Below, one piece after another: positions 13,087 to 24,893 of a stretch of DNA of 64,000 bases. The DNA lies in contig JBEWZL010000306.1 of NCBI GenBank assembly GCA_045837725.1, forward strand, positions 1-64,000, given 5' to 3'. The notes under the pieces are model-generated. The model was given only the letters and a program-made list of their open reading frames with translations. It searched no databases and was not told the origin of the DNA. Each line of letters opens with the position of its first letter. The stretch's first letter is position 1. The stretch is from Vermamoeba vermiformis (lineage: Eukaryota; Tubulinea; Echinamoebida). Made by a program: the position numbers and the translations under genes.

Positions 13087-15167
13087 ATGCCTCGAGTTTT
13101 TACTATTTGCTTGCTTAGCTATCTAGCGTTCCTAAGCACGGTGGAGAGTTTCAAAGTACTCTTCCCACCCCACTTGGAGGGCGTTTATAATAGTCCATTT
13201 TTGCCAAGTTTCCCTACAAACATGTAAGTATTATTATTGGCGCCTTTGCATTTTTAAGTTTTGCCAATAATTGTTTACTTTTGCCGCAGATCCAAAGACA
13301 AGCCAGTCGTTGCAAGGCTAACAGGAAGCTTCGCTGAAACAGGGCCGTATGAGGGTACTATTTTATTGGGCTGTATTGAGGATGAGATTGGAACGTAAGT
13401 TTATTTAATTTTATTTTAATAATTTCAGATGCGTAAAGACTCCCGACTCTGAATAAAACTGCATTTTCAGCTGTTAAAGTAGCAAATTATTCAAGACATG
13501 TTTTTTGGTTGTAATGGACGTTCAGTTAGAGTCGTAATTCATTCGTACTTTCCTAAATAAGAACTCAAAGATAACATAACCTAACTAAGTTATCTCTAAC
13601 ATTCTTGGTACTAGAATGGAGGATATCATACGTAGAGGAATGCGAAACTATCCTGGAATAATTGGGTGGCTCAGCTGCTCCGTATTTACGGGTAAGCAGA
13701 GCCTTCGTAAATCTAGACGATCTGACATCTGCTTCATAGATGTTCCTGGAGCGATTCAATATTCATTCGATGGCACCGATCGAACGGATATTGGTATTCC
13801 TGTTTGGGACTCGGGGCTTGCAAACATAAGACCTGTCAGAGATTTTATGCGGAGTGACGCTCCGAATCGAACAGTAGTCATTGAAATTGATTTTGATGGT
13901 AAGCAAGTGGTTTCGTAGTTTAATGCGCACTGATAATAAGCAGAAACAGGCGTATTGCAACATTTTTTTGCTTTTACCCAAAGTGGACATGATCTTGAAT
14001 TAACGTATTCAACTGTAGACGTGAATGAATGGACAGCAGTCAATGATTTGGGAGTTAAAACGATGTTCAGTGTGGTCGTTGGAGGCTTTGCTTTTGCAGT
14101 TGCCGGTGTAGCCCTTGCTAAACAAGTGGTAAGATCGGTTAATAACCTAATCGTGTATTATTAATTTAACTATACTTAGATGTTCCTACGAGCTCAAGGG
14201 CCTACCCGAAACTTACCTCAAATTATTTTGTGGATTGAGTTTTTCGCGAACCTTGGTACGCAACATTGTGATACGAAATGTCGAATGCACTATTAATATT
14301 ATTATTATTATAGAGCGAGGTGTATATTCAGCTGTTGATCCGTTGTTGAGCGGTCGATTCATCTTTCCTTTCTTCGCTGCGAACATTTTACCAACAATTT
14401 CGCTCCCTGCTTATGCCACCACTTCGCTATTGATTACATTATATTGGTGAGTATATTTAAAGCTCTTAATCGATAATTATAATCCTTTGATTTGAGACAA
14501 ATGAGTATAGCGCCGATAGTTCGGCCAATTTTTTTTAATCTGATGTTGCCTTTTTAGGAAAGAAGTGTTGTCCAACAAACAGATGAAAGTCGTTACATTC
14601 TTAGACAAGATGAAGGTCTATTTCTTGGTGTTTGTGTCATTGACTTGGGCCATCGAGATCATCAATGCGTTCTTGCGGTCATTTGGAATTGGTCCGTTCT
14701 TCATCCTCTTCGTCATTGTATCGATATTCTACTTTATCGTATCAGTTCTTACTGCCATATTCTTCCTTTATTATGGTCGCAAACTGCTTGGTACTTTGAA
14801 CGATCCTGGTGTTGCAAAGGCCGAATCAAAATCCAGCAAATTCAAAGTACGCTGATGAACGATAATATATAGAGTTCGTTATTGACAAATATTATATTAC
14901 TAGGCAGTTAGAATGTTAGTGACGAGTGCAGTTTTTGAGCTGGTGTACAGTACGATCCTCATCATGCCTGCAACGCCAGTCTATTTCCGGCCACTTGGAT
15001 TCTTTGCAGTTAACTTTGTTGCCTTTTTGCTCATGATTGCGATCAGTTTGATCAAGATCTTGGCGTTTGTTGCTCCCTCTGCTTCACCGAAGCATTCAAA
15101 CTCGCCGAAAAATTCAGAAGCGATGACGCCTCGCTCTCCTTCTACTTCGCGAAATGTACAAATATAA
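13087..15167 (+). CDS. PA-like ectodomain seven-helix membrane protein (left-arm copy)
   Basis: Nine exons: 13087-13223, 13290-13394, 13615-13691, 13740-13898, 14019-14128, 14180-14255, 14314-14446, 14558-14846, 14904-15167; about 449 aa. The start gives a signal peptide (MPRVFTICLLSYLAFLST); a nearby ATG nine bases upstream is in another frame. The ectodomain of about 155 residues is PA-like (TILLGC strand, GIIGWLSCSVF strand, IGIPVWDSG strand, TVVIEID strand). An NEW motif precedes helix 1, LYWKE ends helix 3, seven helices follow, and the tail is Ser/Pro-rich and probably phosphorylated. The function is unknown and receptor-like by layout. The inverted copy at 34871-36977 is clearly diverged within exons 3-6. 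Confidence 0.8.
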
Positions 15168-15228
15168 ATGATTGTAATATTAACTTTAAAAACATCGAAA
15201 TTTTTTACTTCAAACGATACAAGACAAG

Positions 15229-16097
15229 ATGAGCGCAACAGAAGACAAAATAGCTACTCAAGAGGCGCCCAAATATTGTCCTGTATGCTGTTTGATACGT
15301 AGTGGTGCCTTAGGAGGGTGAGCAGAGCCAACTTTATTTCCGCTCCGATGCTATACTCGGGCTGATCTATTTCCAAACAATAATTAAAAATTATTCATCA
15401 TCATTATAATACACAATACATATCATAGGTCAATATTTGTATTTATTCCGATCAGTAGCAATTTTTGTTGATTTTAAACAATTTGTTTTTGTATCAGCAT
15501 GGCTGGCACAGCAGCAGGAGGATCGATCATGGCTCTGATGTCCGGTTATCGCGTACTAAACAAGTCAATGACATCTTCTAAAGGCATTCAGTCAATACTG
15601 ATTGCAGCCATTGGAACTGGCATTGGTTTTGCTGCGACATTCACTGGGTAAGTTCACTATCAGTGACTAATATCACATAATGATACTCATATTAATATTA
15701 ATACTAATATGTACGACCATAGATATGCATTTGGATCACATCGATGGCAGTCATTGGACGTGAACTCATTTAATGTTCTTGGTGCGACAGCTGCTGCCTC
15801 TGGAGGTGAGCATTTTATTATAACAACGATACATATATATCAAATACATTCATATTAACATAATGATATGCTTCAGCGATGGCTACCTCTCTTTACTGTG
15901 GTTATTTATGGAGTGATCTGATCAACGATCAACCTCCACGTCACTCCAAAATACTAAGAACAGGTCTGATTGCATCAAGTTGTGCATTTGTAGTGGGAGG
16001 AGTGGCAGTCAAGTCGTTGTATCGCTATCTTGTGTTGAAAAGAAAAGTGGGTCTGATCTGCGTGCCAGGACTGTTGGAGAGCGAGAACCTCAAATAA
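15229..16097 (+). CDS. Small multi-pass membrane protein (left copy)
   Basis: Four exons: 15229-15317, 15498-15647, 15723-15805, 15877-16097; 180 aa. A short N-terminal stretch has the cysteines CPVCC. Then come glycine-rich hydrophobic segments (MAGTAAGGSIMALMSGY; SILIAAIGTGIGFAATFTG), a segment around NVLGATAAASGAMATSLYCGYLW, and a last helix with FVVGGVAVKSLY, ending in a basic tail. Three to four helices, no signal peptide. I do not recognise the family; the size and glycine-rich helices resemble small mitochondrial inner-membrane assembly proteins such as COX20, but this is weak. The start lies 61 bases after the PA-like/7TM stop, on the same strand. Confidence 0.75.
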
Positions 16098-16181
16098 TGG
16101 ACACCTAAAGAGTCAGCGCCTACTAAACTTAGTGTTCGATATTATGACACTGCGCATCATCTTGCAAGAAGGCATATTCCG

Positions 16182-16554
16182 AGAACATCAGAATATCGCG
16201 AGAATAACATTATATCAGTAAAATTAATACGCAGCGTATCGCTATCAACTCACAAACCTGCACCTGAGCTCCAGTGAGCCAAGGTATGTCGATCGCCAAA
16301 CAGACCTAAAGATCCACCCAATTATTTAATTGAATTATTTCTTTTCAGAATAAGATACGGTCAACTTCGACCTCAACTCCGAAATTGCAAGGGATTGCAG
16401 TCTAATTCGTTGACAAACCTGACAGGTGATTTGGACCAGCTCAGAAAATAATTGCGGTCCCGTAAGTTAATCTTTTATAGAAAACCGAGTAAATTTTATT
16501 TTAACATTATTTCTTCTGCAGTCAATCCGCCAACAATCGAACGAGACTCGTGAG
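16182..16554 (+). other. Leader region with candidate 5'-UTR introns
   Basis: From the end of the left arm to the start of the toroid-protein gene. It contains splice-like pairs (gtatgtcg to ttttcag near 16283-16349; gtaagttaat to tctgcag near 16459-16521), suggesting a spliced 5' leader. No other gene seen. Confidence 0.4.
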
Positions 16555-18854
16555 ATGCGCCATCCGATCTGCCACCTCGCAGTATTACTGGTCTTAGCTT
16601 CGCTAATATCATTAGCGACCACTCAATCATATGAAATTGTATACGCGCCAATGCCTCCTCAACCAAGCACCTCAACGGATGTGGTCGGATTCATCTTTCA
16701 GAACCCCACCAATCAGTCCTTGCCCGCTCAACATGTAGTCTTTGGTCATCCATTCAGTGTTGGTCAAATCAAAACTGCTGCTTCATCCGTCGTTGTCCTA
16801 GCTACTACCCCTGACTCCGCAAGTGTGCCCATCCAGCTCAGTGTAAAAGCGACTCACAGTGATGGTTCAGTGAAACACGCAGTGCTCGTCGCACAACAGC
16901 CGCTAATTGCCGCCAACGAGTCCTTGCCTCTAATGTTGACAACGACTAGTCCCGCCACCGTTGGTCCAACCGTCGACTTGCACAACTTCCCTTCAAGCTC
17001 AGTCACCGTGTCACTTTCAATCACGCGCCCTGCCACTCAGTCATTCAGTGTTGACGTGTCTCAAGCACTGAAAGACGCGTTGTCATCCAACAGCGTGTCG
17101 TACTTCTTTCAAGGACCCTTGGCCACGCAAGGAAGAGTCGTTCTGCCCGTCATTGTGAGCTCATTCCGCATGGCATTCGATGTGACGCTGTTCTCAGACA
17201 ACACGTTCTCCGTCGACATTCAGTTCTTGAACGACATTGCGATGTCACCTGTTGGAGGCTCACTCGCGTACGACACAACTATCAGCGCCAATGGAGCAAC
17301 TGTGTACAACGCGTTGAATCTGACACACTACCAGTATCAGACATGGCACTACGTGTGCTACTCAGATCAAGAGCCACGAGTGAATGTTCAATATGACATC
17401 TTGGGCCTTATTCAAGCGAACGTTATTCAACCTTACAACTACACCAACGGTATCCATCAAAGAATTATCGACGATGCAGTCAATCAGGTCCTCAGTTCAC
17501 CCACGTGGGGCCAACCCTTCGACAAGTACGGCGTGACACGATACATGCCAATGACAGGTGGTCGTCCCGACATTGGTCCTGCTCCTCTTTGGGCAGCAGC
17601 TTGGGTCATCTCGCAGAACAACGTCTTGCGTCAAGTCGTGCTTGGATGGGGTGAAGCAGCTGGTTCAGTGCCTTGGAACTACTTTGCGAAGAACACGTCA
17701 CCATGGCTGAACGTGTTTGACTACCCGGGTCTGTGGTACGACACTCGCTGTGCTCGGTACGCTGTGTGCCCGACACAATGGACAGAAGAAGACACTTGGA
17801 CTCCCGACATTGCACACTTGCCCAGCTTGGCCTACATCCCCTACTTGATCACGGGCAGAAGATATTATATCGATCGCATGGAAGCTATTGCTGCATGGGC
17901 TCCTGGCAGTCACTGGGATGCTCTACGATCAGTCTTTGGTCCGACAGAGTTGGGCTTGGTACGGCGAACAACTTCGTGGTGCAGCGTGGGCTCTCCGCGA
18001 GATTGTGTTGGCATCGTACATCAGTCCTGACGACTCGTCCCTGCAAGACTACTACGAGAGAATGATGTTCAATCACATGTCTTGGCTCGTCAATCAGACT
18101 GCAGGGTGGCAAAGCCAGTCAGCTGAAGTCTACGGCTACATGTTGAACTACAACACGATTGGCTATCCAGGCGGAGCTGTGGGTATTGCAGCGTGGCAGA
18201 ACGATTTTTTCACGAGCACAATCTCCATGGTCGCGAGACGAGGCAATGAAATGGCCAAACAGTACCTCAGATGGTCAAGAACCTGGAACGTTGGCAGATT
18301 CACGCACGAACCACAGTTCAAGCGTCACAACGCCATCTCCTCCGGAATGCATTTTGGCAACGGTACTTACTTTGTGCAAACGTGGGCAGAGTTGCAACAC
18401 GAGCAAGAGATTCGCGGCTGGGACAACGTCAACTTTGCGAGCAGCGGTGGATATTACGCACAGGTCGCAGAAATGTCGCTTGTCTTGCATCAAATTGAAG
18501 ACCCGACTGACACAGAGGCCGCGTCTGCTCATGCTTGGCTATTGTCATCCGGTGCCCCGTATTCAAATCTTTGGGACTTAAGAAACGATCCAACATTCGG
18601 GTAAGATCTAGATCTGACTCGCGTTGTCAACACTTTCTAATTGTATTATTGATATTAGTATGGCAACCTACCCAATGCGCGTCGCCTCACCGACAGCAGT
18701 AGTAACGAATCCACCATCGACGGGAAGTTCAAATCCAACTTCAGGCTCAAGTCCGACTGGAAACATAACACCAACTACTAGTGTGACATCACTGGCCATT
18801 CGATGTTGCAATTTGGTTGCATTGATGTTCGCTGCCCAATTAATTCTATTTTAA
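16555..18854 (+). CDS. Secreted toroid-domain protein with GPI-like tail, one-base frameshift
   Basis: Exon 1 is 16555-18600, exon 2 is 18659-18854. Exon 1 needs one frame change: the upstream frame runs to 18030, but the conserved part continues in the next frame. Ignoring one G of the GGG at 17897-17899 restores a continuous helix and makes the coding total divisible by three (about 746 aa). A signal peptide (MRHPICHLAVLLVLASL) is followed by a beta-rich region, then motifs I associate with bacterial RIFT/(alpha/alpha)6-toroid hydrolase-like proteins: GGRPDIGPAPLW, PSLAYIPYLITGRRYYID and QLRGAAWALRE. Exon 2 is Ser/Thr/Pro-rich and ends in a hydrophobic tail (LVALMFAAQLILF) typical of GPI attachment. 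A sugar or polysaccharide substrate is likely but unproven. The frameshift may be a sequencing error or a broken gene. Confidence 0.7.
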
Positions 18855-19126
18855 GTAAAGCGGACTTTGTTAATTTTATTTAATTACGCTTGACGTGACA
18901 CTTTGACAAGTCAAGAAATAACATGAACAAGTTATCCTCGTGCTATTCACGATCGTTTATAATCGGACTTTATGGGTAGAACCTCCACAGACTCCGAATG
19001 CGATGATGCATCACAATATAAAATATTTCCTTTTTAGGTAATTAGTTTTGAATTGTTTTAAGCTTAAAAACACAACTGTTGCCAAACTATTTGAAAATTC
19101 AAACGACGACGTGATCACGACCACAA

Positions 19127-21329
19127 ATGAACATCTCAATTCAAGACGTTGCAGTTCTTCTGCTGTTGGTGGTTGTTCATATTGACAACGCATCGGCTAG
19201 CCGAGTAGTTTATCCTACGGGACCGTAAGTACTGAAATTAGCCGTTGTAAAATCAGTCACACGTATGTGAAAGCTAAAACAAACTCTACTATAGTTACCC
19301 TGAATTCAACACTCCTGTCATGACGAATGGCTTTGTAGGCGCACCATCCGAGTTTTCAGTCACTGCCAACATCACCGTTCAGGTAAAGATTTACATGATT
19401 AAGCATATCTACTTGCCGCCATGTCATTAAACAAACCTCCTTTTCAATTTCAGTCCTTACGGAACGTCGTTTCTAATTTTCCTTCTTTAGTACCCTGGAT
19501 GCTCTTCATATGCCGCCCCTGGTATGCTTGTGATATCAATGACTGGATGGTGCCATATCTCTGACAAGTTTAACTTGGCGAGAGAAGGTAAACTTGAGGC
19601 TAAATTAATTGTGCGGCAATGCCACGCAATTCAGCCAAAATAGGAAACGATATCTACATCGTGCTATGTTTAGCGATGAAAAATTACATCTTCATATTAT
19701 TATGCATAATGGCAATATCATATTTACGCATTGCATTCAACAGCTGGTGCCGTTGGATTCGTCTTTTCTGGATTTGAAGCGTTGGGTGTAGGAAGAATTT
19801 CTCGAGTACCAATTAGCAATACCCCACTTGACATACCCGCGGTCATAGTAAGCATTTACTGTGTAATAGGTTGACGCCTATCAGATCTAATCATGTTTCT
19901 GCAGATATCTTATCCCGACTTCGGCATGCTTTACGAAATAGCTAAAGCCACTGGATCGTACATAACGATAGAGATTACTCCAGGTGAGCTTCGACGGAGA
20001 ATAGGTCTAAAAATAGCGCCGCTAATTAATTGTCCAATTTTCATGAACTTGAACGAGATAGTAATCTCGTTGACATTTAGGCGTCAGCGAATGGCATACT
20101 AACGTTGGCAATACTGGCTGGTTCATCGCATTAAACATTCTGTTTGGTCTTTTCTACATTGCATTGCTTGCGCTCGTGATCTACAAGTTCGTCAGAAAAG
20201 TCAGATCTACCGGCTTCACTTTGAACATTAGCTTCGCATATCTGTTCTTCCAATTCGTATTCTGTGTTAGTAAGTATCATACTAGTATTACTATCATGAC
20301 TAAGATACCTGCAGTGATGATCATTCGATGGATTGATCCAGTCTTGACTTGGGGCATTATCAGCTACGACGCCGATGCGTTTATGGACACGTGGCCTGCG
20401 ACGTGGTCTTGTATCCTAAATTTCTATAATTCCTAAAGTAGACTTGTGGGGTTACATCCAGGATCTTACCTCCTTAAATTTCCGGAAAATTTTTCCTTAA
20501 CCGTTTTGATTCAATAGTCGCTGCATTAGTCCTGATGGCCTTCTTTTGGTTCGAAGTCATTAATCAGTTTGCCAATACTAAAGTACAGCCATTCTTAACA
20601 AAGAAGTAAGGCTAACCGAATACTTACCAAATTAGGCAAGTCAAATTTAACTCGCATTTTGTGTAGAATGCAAATACCCTTCTGGATACTCGTTGCCATT
20701 ATTATATTGTTGCCCGCTATCAACTCCATTGTCATCGGTTACGCGTCAATTCCCGAACTTTTGACCGCCCTTTTGATCATTCCATTCATTGCTGGCATGA
20801 TAGTCGCTGTATTCTATATCATCGTTGGTATGTATTGATCTCATTCAAATCTCACGAAGTTAAATTTAAATTTAAATCGATCTAGCTGTCAAAGCTTTGC
20901 AAGTCATTAAGAGATCTGAACGATTGAACGTTGACAAGAAATCTCGCGTTAAAGGCCTAATGAGAGTAAGTAACTACTACTATATTAGGCAATTTAGAAA
21001 TTGATTATTCGTACGAATCTTACCTGTTCTATATTTAGAGCCGAGTGTCCATCATTGCTTCAACAATCATTGCATGTATTTATCCTCCCTGCAACTTTTT
21101 CTTGCGCTACTACATTCTGACGGGCAATTTATACCTCGCATTGGCTGCACTCTACGAAGAATCCCTGTTCTTAGGTCTTATCACCTTTGTCCAAATTTGG
21201 TTCATGCCTGACAAATCACCAGGCATGTCCACAACTGCGGCTAGCCGAGGGTCGTACAGCCTGAACTCGCAGAAACCAACCAATGAGGACAAAACGACCA
21301 CGACCATCAATTCAACGGCCGAAGTGTAA
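19127..21329 (+). CDS. PA-domain seven-helix membrane protein (spacer copy)
   Basis: Eleven exons: 19127-19224, 19295-19382, 19491-19587, 19744-19847, 19905-19983, 20081-20269, 20315-20410, 20518-20605, 20667-20827, 20886-20965, 21039-21329; about 456 aa, phases consistent. The start gives a signal peptide (MNISIQDVAVLLLLVVVHI). This copy has the clearest PA domain of the family: MLVISMTGWCHISDKFNLA, then AGAVGFVFSGFE, then IPAVIISYPDF, ending ITIEITPG. The SEW motif precedes helix 1; FFWFE ends helix 3; seven helices and a Ser/Thr-rich tail follow. PA domains often bind peptides or regulate access to a partner domain; here it is the extracellular or lumenal head of a serpentine protein. Confidence 0.8.
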
Positions 21330-21382
21330 AGTTAGTAGAACCATTATTAGTGTAAAATTATGTGAAGTAAAGTTTTTCAAAA

Positions 21383-21394
21383 TGACACGTGTCA
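21383..21394. promoter_or_regulatory. Palindrome TGACACGTGTCA
   Basis: Second copy of the 12-base palindrome, lying in the 99 bases between the convergent genes ending at 21329 (plus) and 21429 (minus). It is followed by the half-similar string ACGCGTCAAC. The location between two 3' ends argues against a simple promoter element. Confidence 0.35.
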
Positions 21395-21428
21395 ACGCGT
21401 CAACTTTTTTACCAATCCGAAATCAACT

Positions 21429-24400
21429 CTAGTACGGCGGGAATAACACGTTCGCAAGCAAATTATCGCTAACTTGTTCTGACTTGGCGGGGCTCTTTGA
21501 CTTTGCAGCTCCTTTTGGCGTACCGCTCGTCGGCTTGTTCGCGTAGAACTTATCGATCTTGGCCTTTTCCTTTTTAGGCAATGGTGTAGCTTTCAATTTC
21601 TGTTGAGGATCGCGTTGCATTTCCCATACTCGCGGGTGTTTCTTGTAAATAGCTTGGTAATAAGAGGTCACCAGATCCACGAGCTGTCGGTCAAGGGACA
21701 CCACGGATTGAGTTTCCATTTTTGGCTCGTCTTTCATCAAATTCATGATCGGCGTGTCAAGCGATATAAGTGTCAACGTGTCACTTTGCAAGAACTTCTT
21801 TTCCAAATAAGGAAAGTCCGAGCCGTCAGCCTTGACGCCAATGTTGCAATAGAACGGCAAGTACACGTAAACAAATACGTATAACAGCGCTCTATTCTGC
21901 GGCATGAGGTAGCAATAATAGTTCAACATGTCTTCGAGATACTGCTGCGGGAACGGGTACTTGACACTTGAGATCTTCTGGTGCAGTTCACTGAAGTGCG
22001 ATAATTGTTGCAAAGTCATTTGATCTTTGGATCCGTACTTGAAAACGAGCGAAATTTCGTTAGGCTTAGTTTTGATATCCACCGCCTTCAATCCTTGAGG
22101 CAAGACTAGGCTACTATTGTTATTGTCTTGAGGCTTCATCACGACCAACTTGAAATCGTCTTGGGCGAGTGCGGTGAAGATGTGCTTTGACGGCACTAAA
22201 TAGCTCTTTTGCAGGTCTCGAATGAAAATATTCAAAGTTTTGAACTCGTACACGCTGTCAGTGTCCACGGGAACGTTCTTCCTCGTTGATTTTTTTGCCG
22301 CAGTAGGTGTTTTGGCACTTTCCTCGGCTAATTCATCAAGGTCTTCATCGCTTTCAAATTTCTTTGCAGAAGTTTTTGCCACTTTGGGCGCTGGTTTTGA
22401 CCCTTTTCCTTTTTTGATTGTCTGTGCCTTGGTGACAGTCGGAGATTTCAGTTTCAGTTGTATTTTTGGCATTTCTTCTTCGTCCGTAGATACATCTTCC
22501 TCGTCCTCTTCGTCTTCTTCGTCTTCAGAGTAAGAATCAAATTTAGATTTTTTCTTCATCGCACTACCAGGGGAGGCTTTCTTCTTCGCGGCCTTTGCGT
22601 CAGCACGCTTCGCTCGTTTTTCAAGGTGGTCCCAAGTCTCGGCTTCTTCATCGTCGTCATCCTCTTCCTCGAGCTCTTCGTCGGATCCGCCAAACAAGTT
22701 CTCGTACCTGCGTGGATCAGCAACTTGAAGTAATGTTAACTATGAACGTACCACTCATATATGATTTCTAATGTCTCTGTTAAGTGCTCCTCGACCATCA
22801 CAAAAAATTGAAGAGCGTGATATAAAATGTGGTATTCGGCACTCTTCTTTTCGATGCCGTTTTTCTGGATGTGGTAAGCGATTTCTAACTCTTCACGTTG
22901 GAACGCGTAAGCTCTATAGCTAGATTAGTAATTGCCTATAAACGCGCTTATTATCGTTGAACGTACCGTCGCAGAAACAAATCTTCAACTTCTTGCAGCA
23001 AGGCCTCGAACATGTCTTCCAAAGTGCTCTGTAAAATGGATTATTATAAGAGCAATATATACAATATGGACGTACTTGATATGACACACAGTCTACAGTA
23101 TCGTCAGTACGCGCAGATGTCGCAAAGTGGCGGATGCGGTTGATGTCTTCGGTAAGCCGGTTGAACAGCTTGGCTTGATCAGCCACCGAGTAGAACGCGC
23201 CAGTAGCATCCGCTAAATAAGTTAATTAGATTCGTGCACGACAGGACCTTTGCTCTTACCTTCCAGACGTTGGCGTCCTCGGATCTTGAAGATCATCTGT
23301 ACAACCCTGATCTGCGTTAGAAAACATCGAGCGAGGAAGAAATTAGCTACGTACTCTATAACGGCGCTGTAAACATTCTCGTTTTCAATCTGCAAGAGCT
23401 CGTCATCGAGGAGACTGTTCAGAAGGGTCGAATCCTCCAAAAACATATTTTCGCTGATGTATTGCACAGCTTGTTCAACGCCCTTGTAATAATCATCCTT
23501 TACGGACTAAAAAGAAACAGCGTTAGCAGGGGGTACTCGAGGTAAAAGTTTAAAAAAACAAAAAAAGGTATTGCATCGGAAGGGATTCGAACCCTTGCAT
23601 CCGAAGATATTGGAGCCTTAATCCAACCCCTTAGACCAACTCGGGCACCGATGCGATCGTTGATTTTGGGTCGCTCGAAAAACAGGGTGTCGTCCCTAAG
23701 ACAAAGAACTGCTGCTTACCTGGATGACAAATTGGTTCTTGAACCATTCTATGTCCTTTTCGGCATCTTGCTCCTTCAAAAACTTCTTCACTTTGTCCTC
23801 CACTTCCTTTTGGATGGTAGCTAACTCTTCTTCGGTCAATACAACCTCTTCTATTGGCTTGGCATCTAGAACGTCGCTCACGTTGGATTTCTCTTGTTTT
23901 TTCTTTTGTACTAGCTTATCATAAGTCTTCTTGCGGTATAGATTAACTTCTTGTCTAATTTGTTCGAGCGGGTTGTACTTCTGTGGTGTCTTGACTTGTC
24001 TTCGCGTGCCAGTTTCTAAAATCTTGCGTGCCTCTTTGACGACATTGTTGTCCTCGTTCAACAAGTCGCCGACTTCTGTATCTATAATAAGGTTAGCGCT
24101 ATTGAGGCATATATAATAGTAGCTCATACCCGGCACAGTCCCAGTCCTCAAGAACTCTTGTAGTGCGTGCAAGGTATTGGTGCTGAACGATTCCAAATCG
24201 ATTTCAATCTCATCTCCTTGTTGGATCTTCTCGAACTTTGAGACAATTTCAAGAATAGTAGGCAATTTATCAATGTCTATGTTTGAAATCTTCGCAACAA
24301 GCTCCTGCTTGTCCTCGAAACTGAACGCCATTAGCGAAGTGGGGTCAGTCGTCTCGGGTGGCTCAACAGCCTCATCGCTATCCTCCTCGTCGTCTGTATC

Positions 24401-24841
24401 CACGTCATTGAGTGCATCGGCAATCTTGTCTAGATAAGATAGGGTAAGATATTTTCAGATCCCGCCAAGGTGAAATTTAAGAAATCAAATTACAAGAATT
24501 TTTTGGTCAGTAGAATATTATAATATTCATTTGGTGAGCATTGAGATATTGCGTACGACCAATTAATAATATTATTTTTAAAATTAATAAGAAATCAAGA
24601 CTTAAGTATTTCTAGCTTAATGCTTACCAAGATTAAAATTGTTTTGGGTTTGTTCTAGCTTCGCTTCTTCAATAGGAAGAGGTTGATAAGTAATCACTTG
24701 CGCAACATTAATGGCAGATTTCGAGTTTGGACACGATCCAGTTGGCTTCGCCAGCAAGTCGTCATCCTCAATTACCACTATTTTTTCTCGAACAAATTTA
24801 ATTCGTTCATCTTCAATTTGTTGTGTTGTGGTTTTTTCCAT
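21429..24841 (-). CDS. NET-domain acidic nuclear protein, function unknown
   Basis: Nine exons on the minus strand: 24841-24628, 24429-24130, 24081-23720, 23506-23355, 23306-23260, 23212-23076, 23028-22967, 22919-22752, 22707-21429; about 906 aa. Residues about 105-170 match the NET (extra-terminal) domain of BET proteins: helices around DKQELVAKI and LPTILEIVSKF, then the acidic EIEIDLESFSTNTLHALQEF. A lysine-rich helical region, a helical middle (exons 4-8), long Asp/Glu-rich and Lys-rich low-complexity stretches and a conserved-looking globular C-terminal part follow. There is no bromodomain. NET domains bind basic peptides of chromatin factors, so a chromatin or transcription role is likely. 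I do not recognise the middle or C-terminal region. The exon 4/5 intron (48 bases) could also be read through in frame. Intron 3 holds a tRNA gene. Confidence 0.75.
23573..23654 (-). tRNA. tRNA-Leu (anticodon AAG)
   Basis: 82-base class II tRNA on the minus strand. The acceptor stem is GCATCGG/CCGATGC, the anticodon stem TTGGA/TCCAA, and the loop TTAAGGC gives anticodon AAG. A long variable arm (about 13 bases) fits leucine, and the T arm AAGGG-TTCGAAT-CCCTT provides the B box. Two T-runs directly downstream on the minus strand (T7, G, T7) serve as a Pol III terminator. It lies, same strand, in intron 3 (23719-23507) of the NET-domain gene. Confidence 0.95.
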
Positions 24842-24893
24842 TGTTTGAAAAGTAAAAAGCCGATCTGACGTTCGTTATTTTTCTGTCCTGATC
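24842..24893. promoter_or_regulatory. Compact bidirectional promoter
   Basis: Only 52 bases separate the start codon of the minus-strand NET-domain gene (24841) from that of the plus-strand membrane protein (24894). Both promoters and both leaders must overlap here or extend into the opposite gene. Confidence 0.6.

Larger units (their letters stand above)
9819..16181 (+). repeat. Left arm of 6.4-kb inverted segmental duplication
   Basis: The reverse complement of 33838-40238 matches this arm end to end, including introns and intergenic DNA. It carries three genes: PLB-like, PA-like/7TM and a small membrane protein. Identity is uneven: close to perfect from about 10275 to 13620, clearly lower (roughly 75-85% by eye) from about 13640 to 14300, and about 95% elsewhere. 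No terminal repeats, transposase or target-site duplication are visible at the ends, so this is a segmental duplication, not a mobile element. Confidence 0.93.
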
